Of a stretch of DNA of 64,000 nucleotides, positions 35,691 to 43,301 are shown piece by piece. The DNA is from Acidobacteriota bacterium. Lineage in GTDB: Bacteria; Acidobacteriota; Terriglobia; Acidiferrales; UBA7541. A program made the position numbers and the translations under genes. Location: the NCBI GenBank assembly GCA_013289955.1, contig JABCYZ010000021.1:1-64000 (forward strand), written 5' to 3'. Each line of letters starts with the position of its first letter. The stretch's first letter is position 1. The notes beneath the pieces are model-generated. The model was given only the letters and a program-made list of their open reading frames with translations. It was not told where the DNA came from and searched no databases.

Positions 35691-37388
35691 CTAGCGGTCG
35701 TCGCGGATTTTGAAAGGGATGTGGGCGATGACTTCGAGATCCACGGGCGTGCCAGCCCTCGAGGCAGGCTGGAATTTCCACTGAGCGAAGGCGGATTTGG
35801 CGTTGGCGTCGAGTTGAGGATCGAGGCTGCGCGCAACCTGGATGCTGTCGACCGAGCCGTTGGCGTGAACAACAGCGTAGAGGACGACCTCGCCTTGCAC
35901 ATTTTGCTCGATGAGATCCGGCGGGTACTTGGGATCTACCTTTCGCACCGGCACGGGCATGGCTAGCTCGGCAATGGCGAGAGGCGCGGCCCCCGGAGCA
36001 GATCCGAGTTCGGCGAAATGCAAAATCCAGCTGCCGCTGGCGCTATTGAGATTGGCCATGTTCACCGAGAGCGTGTAGACGCGCTTGGCGGCAAAAACCT
36101 GTTCTGGTTTGGCGCCTGGAGGCAGAATCGCAAAGTTGGGCGGGCCGGTTCTTTCCGGCAAATCCTCGGTCTTGGGCTCCGGGCGATTCATCAGCGTGCG
36201 CGTTGAGGGAAGACTGAGCCTTGCGCCCCCCGCGCCAGAGATATTGTTCTTGGGTTGGGGGTTTCCGCCGCTGATGCTGATGCCGACCGGACTTTTTCCG
36301 CCGCCATTGCTCGAAGCCGGAGCGCCAGGCGGGTCCGCGGGAGCAGTCGGCGAGCCATCGGGCACGCCGCGCTTTGTACCTTCCGGCGCGATCGAGATGC
36401 GCGCGGCCAGATTGCCCTCGGGCGGCTGGACATCGGGCTTCGGAGCAGCAGGCGCAGCGGAAAGCGCGATAAGCGAGGCTGGACTGCCATTTGAATCAGC
36501 AGCTTGCGCGGCACCAAGTTCAGGCGCCGGAAGCGAATCGCCGGTTTGGGCGCGCGGCGCTACGCGTGGCGCGGCGCCTGCGTTCAATTCAAGTTTCGGG
36601 CGGGCGGGGGCGTTTGGCGAAACGGCGATCGTCAACTCCCCTGGTTTTTGTTCTAGAAGAGGCACATCGGGCGGCGGCGCAACGGGCGAGGCGGCAACGC
36701 GATGCTTGCGCGGATGGAGTTTAGCGAGGGCTTCCTCGCTGATCTGGAGGCGCGGGCGGGGCGGAGCGGCGGCAGCCTGCAATTGAACGATGTTGGGCAT
36801 ATCGGGAAGAATTTTGGGAGCAAGCTGCGGCGCATCGGGGCGGATGAGCGTTTGCCGCGGGTGATTCGGACGGACAGGATCCGTGACGATGCGCTGGCGC
36901 GGATGGAAGGCGTCGGCGCCTTTAGGCCGGAGCGGCTTGGTGGGGTCGCTGTGCGAGACGATTTTGGGCTTCGCGGCGCGGATCTCGAGTGCGGGGAAAT
37001 CTTCGATGGGGCCGGACCAGGTGAGCTGGGTGCTGTCGAAGGCGGAGTTGTGGTGAACGGCGGCGGAAAACCAGGCGATCGGCGACACGAGGAAAACGAC
37101 GTGCCACAACGCAGCGGCTAGAACCGCGCGCTTGGGGATGCGCCGTTCGACCCAGCAATCGCGGAAGTAGTCGCCGGCTAGAAATTTTCTAACGTTGTAG
37201 GGGCCGGAGAGAAGCGTGCCCAGGCTGCTGGCGATGCCCTGGTGGAAGTCGCCCCAAGGGACTTCCAGCTTGGGCTCTACGAGGACGGGTGCAGGCGCAG
37301 GAGCAGGGACGGGCGCCATACGCGCAGCAGCGGCCGCGCCGCCTTGTCCTAAGAGGTTGTACCCACCGTTGACCTGGCCCAATGACAT
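35691..37388 (-). CDS. TonB family protein
   Basis: The 565-aa protein has one membrane segment (about residues 84-108) and a very long Pro/Ala-rich periplasmic spacer with many Lys-Pro pairs. The C-terminal TonB domain reads PVRKVDPKYPPDLIEQNVQGEVVLYAVVHANGSVDSIQV. It couples inner-membrane energy to outer-membrane transport or acts as a related envelope protein. An N-terminal cytoplasmic stretch of about 80 residues precedes the membrane segment, which is unusual. A TATACT box (37397-37402) lies 8 nt before the ATG, implying a near-leaderless mRNA. Confidence 0.88.
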   Translation of the reverse strand: MSLGQVNGGYNLLGQGGAAAAARMAPVPAPAPAPVLVEPKLEVPWGDFHQGIASSLGTLLSGPYNVRKFLAGDYFRDCWVERRIPKRAVLAAALWHVVFLVSPIAWFSAAVHHNSAFDSTQLTWSGPIEDFPALEIRAAKPKIVSHSDPTKPLRPKGADAFHPRQRIVTDPVRPNHPRQTLIRPDAPQLAPKILPDMPNIVQLQAAAAPPRPRLQISEEALAKLHPRKHRVAASPVAPPPDVPLLEQKPGELTIAVSPNAPARPKLELNAGAAPRVAPRAQTGDSLPAPELGAAQAADSNGSPASLIALSAAPAAPKPDVQPPEGNLAARISIAPEGTKRGVPDGSPTAPADPPGAPASSNGGGKSPVGISISGGNPQPKNNISGAGGARLSLPSTRTLMNRPEPKTEDLPERTGPPNFAILPPGAKPEQVFAAKRVYTLSVNMANLNSASGSWILHFAELGSAPGAAPLAIAELAMPVPVRKVDPKYPPDLIEQNVQGEVVLYAVVHANGSVDSIQVARSLDPQLDANAKSAFAQWKFQPASRAGTPVDLEVIAHIPFKIRDDR

Positions 37389-37506
37389 GAGTTTTCAGTA
37401 TAGCGTGGCTGGGGACCAGGGGATATGGATTCGGGTGCGGGCGCGGGGGATGCCTGGGGAGAAGTGGGCAGTGAGCAGTGAATTTTGAGTAGTTCGTAGC
37501 GAAGAT

Positions 37507-37527
37507 GGGCGGGAGTGAACCCCGCCC
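37507..37527. repeat. GC-rich extragenic palindrome
   Basis: GGGCGGG (37507-37513) and CCCGCCC (37521-37527) flank a 7-nt loop, between two minus-strand genes. It is similar to the hairpins at 12073 and 17710. Confidence 0.45.
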
Positions 37528-37555
37528 CTCAGTGCGAAATTTCGGAACGGTGACC

Positions 37556-39235
37556 CTAGGCTGCGGCGCTGGATTGCGGGCGAGTTTGGAAGTGGCGGAA
37601 AACGGCGAAGGAGAGCGCTAGAGCGCACAAAATTGTTACGGCGGACCAGAAATAAAACACGATATTCCATGAGGCTACGTACCAAGAGCCCGGGCCGAAG
37701 TTGAATTGCGAGCCAAGTGGGAGTTGGGTGTCACGAAGAAAGCTGTAGAGTTCGGAAAGTCCAGCATCATCGCCCTTACTCAGGAAACGCTGAAAGAGTT
37801 CGGAATACGGCCTGAAACTTACAAAGAGGACGGCGCTCGAGAGCAGCGCTCCGAAGGCAGCGCCGAAACCGATCCCAAGCGTGAGGCGGCTGGTATGAAG
37901 CGAACTTAACCTGAGCGAGCGGTTCCGCACCACTACGCCGAGAGCGCAAAGAACTAAAAGGAGGGCGCAAAAGAGCAACCCCAGTCCGGAGAGCCGCACC
38001 AAGAAGGCGTTCCAATGAGAAACGTCGCTGCCCTGAATCCTGTTCCTCAGGAGCAGGCGTTGCTTGTCGGCAGCTTTATCGAACTGATCGGCGAGCGCCG
38101 CGTAGAATGCGGCCGCCGCGTTGTTGTCCTCCGTTTGAGAGAGCGCTCCGAGCCGAGTGTAGGCCTGCTCCATGTTTTTTCTCATGACAACTGTGAACCC
38201 GGCGACATCACCCATCATCTGGCCGAAACGGGCCACCGCAAAATATTTTTCAAAGGCGGCTTTGCGATCGCCGCGAGACTCGAGTGATTTGCCGGATTCG
38301 AGAAGCGATTGCGCGTAAAAGGAGCACTGCCAAGCTCCATAGATGGGAAAGCCGTACCAATCCTCACCGGAGGCAGCCTGAAACGGGTCGTCAAGGTGAT
38401 AGCGAGAGAGAACCCGATGATCCAACTGCCTTTGGCGGTCGAGATAGGTATCGAGCTTCGGGGATTGGAACGCGGCGTCCATTTCCTTTTCCCAAGCCGG
38501 GTTTTCCTCCGTCTTGCCTAACGGAAATTCTTTGCTCTGCTCGACGCTGACGCCAATTTTCTGGGCGGCCATCAAATATGAAAGCGCGTTTTGTGGATCC
38601 CACTGTTTCAGCAAGGAGACTCGACGGTCTATTTCGGAAGGTGATAGATACCCCGTGCCAGCAACCGCATATAGCCAAGTGAGATTCGGATCGAGATGCA
38701 CTGCTTCGTCCGCGAGGTGCGCTCTCCGGACTTGACTGTGGTAGCGATTAGCGACGAACGCGAGGCCTTCAGCGTCGTGATTTTGATCGGCTCTTTTCAC
38801 AAGAGCGTCCAAGTCGGGATCTGGGTTTGGATAGCCGAAGCCTAGTTTCACGTGAAAAACGTCGTGCCACTGAGCGAGAGAGACTTGGAAGGCCTGGCGG
38901 AAGACTGGGGCCAGAAAAAAGAGGAGAGAGGCGGCGGTGCAGGCAGCAATGACGGCAAGCACGGGTTTGCGCATGGGAGGCTCTTTTGCGAAAAGTTCGC
39001 TGGCGGTAGAGAAGGTGCCGCGATGCCTGCCGGGGAGGATGACGGCGAGGATGGCGTGTTTTGCCAGGACGCCGGCTCCGCCGAACGACCAAAGAAGCGC
39101 TGACCAGTTTCCTTCGATGTGGTTTAGTTCGCTCAACATTCCGCGGCCCCAGTCGTGGGTGTCGTCGGGGGCGATCCAGATGGCGAAGCGCAGGAGCGCG
39201 ATAGCGATGCTGCGGGGAAATCCGGCGGGGATCAT
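37556..39235 (-). CDS. PadR-linked membrane protein of unknown function
   Basis: The 559-aa protein starts MIPAGFPRSIAIALLRF. It has hydrophobic segments near the N-terminus (an amphipathic first stretch, then about 90-110), a long soluble helical TPR-like middle, and about three to four membrane helices in the last 150 residues. The segment WIAPDDTHDWGRGMLSELNHIEGNWSALLWS resembles one seen in PadR-associated membrane proteins of Acidobacteriota (from memory). ATG 39235 overlaps the padR stop by ATGA, so the two genes are translationally coupled and probably form a regulator-target pair. Confidence 0.72.
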   Translation of the reverse strand: MIPAGFPRSIAIALLRFAIWIAPDDTHDWGRGMLSELNHIEGNWSALLWSFGGAGVLAKHAILAVILPGRHRGTFSTASELFAKEPPMRKPVLAVIAACTAASLLFFLAPVFRQAFQVSLAQWHDVFHVKLGFGYPNPDPDLDALVKRADQNHDAEGLAFVANRYHSQVRRAHLADEAVHLDPNLTWLYAVAGTGYLSPSEIDRRVSLLKQWDPQNALSYLMAAQKIGVSVEQSKEFPLGKTEENPAWEKEMDAAFQSPKLDTYLDRQRQLDHRVLSRYHLDDPFQAASGEDWYGFPIYGAWQCSFYAQSLLESGKSLESRGDRKAAFEKYFAVARFGQMMGDVAGFTVVMRKNMEQAYTRLGALSQTEDNNAAAAFYAALADQFDKAADKQRLLLRNRIQGSDVSHWNAFLVRLSGLGLLFCALLLVLCALGVVVRNRSLRLSSLHTSRLTLGIGFGAAFGALLSSAVLFVSFRPYSELFQRFLSKGDDAGLSELYSFLRDTQLPLGSQFNFGPGSWYVASWNIVFYFWSAVTILCALALSFAVFRHFQTRPQSSAAA

Positions 39236-39546
39236 GCTTTGCCTCCGCTGAAGGCGGGACGGCGAACCTTTAGGGTGGAGCGCTCGCCGGCAAAGGTGGC
39301 GCGGACGAGTTCGACGCCGTTGGGAGTGAGCCGGTAGGTGTGGCGTGGGGGAACGCCGTCTTCGGTCGCGACCCATTTGGTTTCGAGCAGGGAATATTTG
39401 GCCAGGCGCATCAGAATCGGATAAAGGGTGCCGGATTTGAGGCCCGTTGCGCGGCTAAGTTCGTAGCCGTAGCGCCAGGCGGTGGGGCGCTCGATGAAGC
39501 GTTCGAGAACGCGCAGGGTTTGCGAGGATAGGCGAGGCGTTTTCAT
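39232..39546 (-). CDS. PadR family transcriptional regulator
   Basis: The 104-aa protein is a small PadR winged helix: LSSQTLRVLERFIERPTAWRYGYELSRATGLKSGTLYPILMRLAKYSLLETKW, then the wing RHTYRLTPNGVELV. It has the DNA-binding domain and only a short C-terminal part (type s-PadR). The start at 39546 gives the family N-terminus. It is the first gene of an operon with the downstream membrane protein, which it probably represses along with itself. Confidence 0.92.
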   Translation of the reverse strand: MKTPRLSSQTLRVLERFIERPTAWRYGYELSRATGLKSGTLYPILMRLAKYSLLETKWVATEDGVPPRHTYRLTPNGVELVRATFAGERSTLKVRRPAFSGGKA

Positions 39547-39556
39547 ATGCCAAGAA

Positions 39557-39585
39557 AATCTACATATATAGATAATATTTGTCAA
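39557..39585 (-). promoter_or_regulatory. padR promoter with AT-rich inverted repeat
   Basis: On the minus strand TTGACA (39585-39580), a 17-nt spacer and TAGATT (39562-39557) precede the ATG by 10 nt, so the leader would be about 4 nt. Within it TCTA-N6-TAGA (39559-39572) is an inverted repeat, a plausible PadR operator in an otherwise GC-rich region. Confidence 0.6.
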
Positions 39586-39649
39586 GCGCATCGCTCGGCT
39601 GCGAGCTTGCGCGGATTTCGACCAATTCCCCTCGCAGTTGCTACGAATC

Positions 39650-39811
39650 GTGTTACAAATTTGGTTCTCATTACTTACCTCCGAAGCCTTGAAGAAATAT
39701 CTGAAACTCGCCACGGATGGCGAGCACGCCAGAGAAGTCCGCCAAATGCCGGAATACCTGGCGGCCACGAAGACGCTGGCGGAAAACACCAACGAGACGA
39801 AGAAAAATTGA
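39650..39811 (+). CDS. possible small protein or gene remnant
   Basis: In the 330-nt gap between padR and rsmD, one plus-strand frame (GTG 39650 to TGA 39811, 53 aa) reads like real coding sequence. It contains LTSEALKKYLKLATDGEHAR and ends ATKTLAENTNETKKN. The frame is open upstream to 39571 without an ATG. No Shine-Dalgarno is visible. It could be a small unannotated protein or the tail of a decayed gene. The rest of the gap holds the padR promoter. Confidence 0.3.
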   Translation: MLQIWFSLLTSEALKKYLKLATDGEHAREVRQMPEYLAATKTLAENTNETKKN

Positions 39812-39876
39812 TGCTGCACGTCGTCGCGAGCGCGACTTTCTGAAATTCGCCCAAGTGAGCGGATAGAGCGGGAAAT

Positions 39877-40443
39877 TCAGGTGACAAGAAAAAACGACAG
39901 AGTGGCGTCGCCTTGCTTTAGGACGCGGGTGCGGCGGAGATGATCGAATTGTTCGGGGAGCGCGAATTTGTGGTGATGCTCGAAGATGATAAGGGCGTCG
40001 GGGGCTAGGAAATCAGCGGTAGCGAGAAATTCCAGAGTGCGAGCGTAGTCGATGTGGGCGGCGTAGGGAGGATCGACGAAGACGAAATCGAAGCCCGGAG
40101 CGGAGGGGGTGTGGCGCGCGGCAAGTTTTTCGAGGGCGATGAGGGCGTCAGAGGCGAGGATGTTGTAGCCCGTGGTGATTTTGAACGAGTCGAGATTTTG
40201 GCGGATAAGTTTTGCGGCAGGCGCGTGATTTTCGATGAAGGTCACCTCGGCGGCGCTGCGGCTGAGGGCTTCAATGCCTACGGCGCCGGTGCCGGCGAAG
40301 ACATCCAGGAAGCGTGAGCCTACTATGCCGGGGCCGAGGACGTTAAAGAGCGTTTCGCGGAGGCGGTCGCTGGTGGGACGAAGGGCGAGCCCTTTGAGGC
40401 TCTTGAGGATACGGCTGCGGTATTTGCCGGCGATGATGCGCAC
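39877..40443 (-). CDS. rsmD: 16S rRNA (guanine966-N2)-methyltransferase RsmD
   Basis: The protein begins VRIIAGKYRSRIL, as RsmD proteins do (usually MRIIAG). The SAM-binding motif is FLDVFAGTGAVGIEALSR, and the catalytic motif is DPPY in FVFVDPPYAAH. It methylates G966 of 16S rRNA. GTG 40443 is chosen on homology; a longer in-frame start at 40515 adds unrelated residues. Length 188 aa is normal. Confidence 0.92.
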   Translation of the reverse strand: MRIIAGKYRSRILKSLKGLALRPTSDRLRETLFNVLGPGIVGSRFLDVFAGTGAVGIEALSRSAAEVTFIENHAPAAKLIRQNLDSFKITTGYNILASDALIALEKLAARHTPSAPGFDFVFVDPPYAAHIDYARTLEFLATADFLAPDALIIFEHHHKFALPEQFDHLRRTRVLKQGDATLSFFLVT

Positions 40444-40494
40444 CTGGAGATAGTAGACGAAGAGGAGAAAGAGACAGAAGGAAAAAGGATTTGT

Positions 40495-40528
40495 CGCAGA
40501 GGGGCGCAGAGACACAGAGTGCGCAGAG
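40495..40528. repeat. short C(G/A)CAGAG tandem motif
   Basis: Four heptamers occur at 40495, 40505, 40513 and 40522 (CGCAGAG, CGCAGAG, CACAGAG, CGCAGAG), spaced 8-10 nt, just upstream of rsmD. It is an intergenic repeat of unknown role. Confidence 0.55.
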
Positions 40529-40565
40529 AAGAGAAAGTTGGCCGAAGAGAGCTATTGTTCGAGTG

Positions 40566-40820
40566 TCAGGCCGACTGCGCTCTTTCCAGCAGACTGGTGC
40601 TTAGTTGGGAGAATTCTGTCACCAGGGCGCTGGCATCCTGGCCTGCGAGTGTTGCGGCGTCGATCTCGGTTGTGAGCAGAATCGAGGTGGCTATGTCGGC
40701 GCTGCATTCAAGGCAGTACTTCCCGGTTCTTCCGGGCAGGTCAAACAGCTCGGCTCGGCGGCCACAAACACAGCACTGCGTACCAGACGGCTCTTCACAG
40801 CCTTTCGGACCAGATAACAT
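40566..40820 (-). CDS. small zinc-ribbon protein
   Basis: This 84-aa protein starts MLSGPKGCEEPSG and has CCVCGRR followed by KYCLECSAD, two CxxC knuckles that should bind one zinc. The C-terminal half is helical. GGAGA lies before ATG 40820, which favours it over the in-frame start at 40937. The function is unknown. Confidence 0.7.
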   Translation of the reverse strand: MLSGPKGCEEPSGTQCCVCGRRAELFDLPGRTGKYCLECSADIATSILLTTEIDAATLAGQDASALVTEFSQLSTSLLERAQSA

Positions 40821-41056
40821 CGACGTTTCTCCGTAGGGTCGCTTCCTTCGGGTTGCGACTCGCGGAATGATGATAGAGAACCAAGCGTAAGGAAGTCCCG
40901 AGCCGGCGGTTAGGATTTCATAAGCCAAAGAAACCACTTTGAATAAACGAGTTAGCGGACGGGCTCGCTGAAGGCCGGCTTTGGCTTAGCCCCGCTCGGC
41001 CTCAATTGTTCTCTGTCCAAATCACTGTCGGCATCTCAAGGTCTCAAGGTGTTCCT

Positions 41057-43174
41057 CTACCCGATGCGGGCCAGGTGATAGCGGCGTTGCCATTCGGGGG
41101 GAAGCTGGCGGAGGAGGCGCTGGAGGGCGGAGGATTGCTGCGCGTCCTCGGCTAGGGCGAAGGCTTCGCGGCGGGCCAGTTCGAGGAGATCTTTGTCGCG
41201 GAGGGGGTTGGCGATGTGGAAGCCGAGGTCGCCGGATTGGCGGGTGCCAAAAAATTCGCCGGGGCCGCGCAGGAGGAGATCGGTTTCGGCGATTTCGAAG
41301 CCGTTGGCGGTGCGGACCATGGTTTCAAGGCGGGCGCGCGCTTCTTCTGTCATGCGCGCGGGGCCGACCAGGATACAGTGGGATTTTGCGGCGCCGCGGC
41401 CGATGCGTCCGCGGAGTTGGTGGAGTTGGGCCAGGCCGAAGCGTTCGGCGTGTTCGATGACCATGGCGGTGGCGTTGGGGACGTCGACGCCGACTTCGAT
41501 GACGGTGGTGGCGACGAGAATTTGCGTTTCGTTTTTGCGGAAACTTTCCATGACGCCGTCTTTTTCTTCGCTCGACAGGCGGCCGTGGAGCAGACCGAGT
41601 TTTAGTTTGGGGAAGACTTCTCTCGACAGGCGCTTGTATTCCTCCATCGCGGCTTTCAGTTCGAGCTTCGATTCTTCGATGACGGGATAGACGATGTAGG
41701 CCTGATGGCCGGCGGCAACTTCTTTGCGGAGAAATTCCCAGACGCCGGGGAGATGCGGCTCGGAGGTAAGGCGCGTCTGGATGGGCGTGCGGCCGGGCGG
41801 GAGCTCGTCGAGGACAGAGACGTCGAGGTCGCCGTAGAGAGTGAGCGAGAGCGTACGCGGGATGGGCGTGGCGGTAAGGACCAGAACGTGCGGCACATGG
41901 CCGTGGGAGGCGGCTTTGTCCATGAGGCGCTTGCGCTGAAGGACGCCGAAGCGGTGCTGCTCGTCGATGGCGACGAAACCGAGTTCGGCAAATTGGACTT
42001 GGTCTTCAATAAGGGCGTGCGTGCCGATGACCAGCTGCGCTTCGCCCCTGCGGATGCGTTCGAGCGCGGCGGTTTTTTCGGCGTGCTTGAGGCCGCTGAT
42101 GAGCAGCTCGACCTGATAGCCACCAGGAGCGAGGGTGCGGCGCGCGGAGAGATAGTGCTGGACGGCCAGGATCTCGGTGGGCGCCATGAGCGCTGCTTGG
42201 CAGCCGTTTTCGATAGCGATGACGGCGGCTTCGAGGGCAACGATGGTTTTGCCGCTCCCGACATCGCCTTGCAGGAGACGGTTCATGGGGGCGGGCTTTT
42301 CGAGGTCGGCGGCGATTTCCGCGAGGACGCGTTTTTGGGCGGCGGTGGGTTTGAAGGGGAGAATACGCTTGAGGGCTTCGCGGATTTTTTCCTCGCGGAT
42401 GCGGAAGGGGATGGCGTTTTCTTTTCGCGTGGCTTTGCGGTCGAGTGCGAGGCTGAGCTGGTAGAGGAAAAATTCCTCGAAGATCAGTCGTTGTTGGGAA
42501 GGCGTGCGAAACGTGTTGAGCGCTTCAAGCGATTCTTGCTGCTCGGGAAAATGAACGTGAATCAGGGTTTCGCGGCGCGAGGGATAACCAAGACGCGCGC
42601 GCAAACTTTCCGGCAGAACATCCTCGATCGTGGCGTCAATAAGCTGCACGGCGGCGTACATGGCGCGGCGAATGGCGCGCGAGCCAAAGGTGCCAATCGC
42701 TTCGTAGATAGGGACGATCCGGCCGACTTCGGTGGAGTCTGGCTCTCCGTCACCGAGCATCTCGAGCTGTGGATTGATCATTTCCAGGCGCGCAGGGCGC
42801 ATCTTGTCGATTTCGACCTTGCCATGAAGAACCAGCTGCTGGCCGGACTTGAGGCGGCCTTCGAGATAGCCGCCGTGGAAAAATTTGCAGGGGAGCAAAC
42901 CGCCGGCCGCGTCCTGAACGAGCAAATGATAAATGGCGTTATGGCTGAATTTATTCGGGATGGCCTGCCCGCTCATGACGCGCGCGCGGACCGTGTAGGT
43001 GCCGTTCGGCTGGATATCGCGAATGTTCGAAAAATGAATGCGGTCTTCGTAGCGAAACGGCAAGTACCTGAGCAGATCCTCGAACGTGTAGATACCGCGC
43101 TTGGCGAGCAGTTCGGCGCGCTGCGGGCCGACGCCTTTGATCATGCGCACTTCGGTAGAAAGGTTCAGTGTCAT
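41057..43174 (-). CDS. recG: ATP-dependent DNA helicase RecG
   Basis: The protein is about 705 aa with the RecG order: helix-hairpin-like start (MIKGVGPQRAELLAKRGI), an OB/wedge domain, then superfamily 2 helicase motifs. These are LLQGDVGSGKT (motif I), APTEILA (Ia), AIDEQHRFG (II, DEQH), LTATPIPRTL (III), ATTVIEVGVDVPNA (V) and QLRGRIGRG (VI). RecG reverses stalled forks and branch-migrates Holliday junctions. ATG 43174 is taken; GTG 43180 is possible. Confidence 0.97.
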   Translation of the reverse strand: MTLNLSTEVRMIKGVGPQRAELLAKRGIYTFEDLLRYLPFRYEDRIHFSNIRDIQPNGTYTVRARVMSGQAIPNKFSHNAIYHLLVQDAAGGLLPCKFFHGGYLEGRLKSGQQLVLHGKVEIDKMRPARLEMINPQLEMLGDGEPDSTEVGRIVPIYEAIGTFGSRAIRRAMYAAVQLIDATIEDVLPESLRARLGYPSRRETLIHVHFPEQQESLEALNTFRTPSQQRLIFEEFFLYQLSLALDRKATRKENAIPFRIREEKIREALKRILPFKPTAAQKRVLAEIAADLEKPAPMNRLLQGDVGSGKTIVALEAAVIAIENGCQAALMAPTEILAVQHYLSARRTLAPGGYQVELLISGLKHAEKTAALERIRRGEAQLVIGTHALIEDQVQFAELGFVAIDEQHRFGVLQRKRLMDKAASHGHVPHVLVLTATPIPRTLSLTLYGDLDVSVLDELPPGRTPIQTRLTSEPHLPGVWEFLRKEVAAGHQAYIVYPVIEESKLELKAAMEEYKRLSREVFPKLKLGLLHGRLSSEEKDGVMESFRKNETQILVATTVIEVGVDVPNATAMVIEHAERFGLAQLHQLRGRIGRGAAKSHCILVGPARMTEEARARLETMVRTANGFEIAETDLLLRGPGEFFGTRQSGDLGFHIANPLRDKDLLELARREAFALAEDAQQSSALQRLLRQLPPEWQRRYHLARIG

Positions 43175-43301
43175 TAGCACTTCTTTATATCATTCCCGCA
43201 CCCGGCCACGTCTAAACACGCGGATACGCCGATACTTGCGCTATGCTGCTGCGTATCCGTAAAGTGGGCACTTTCGATTGCGAATCGTGCGGGAGGCGTT
43301 G

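Noticed and set aside
41705..43177. 490-codon plus-strand frame over recG
   Set aside because: It is antisense to all recG helicase motifs; no start signal or known domain.
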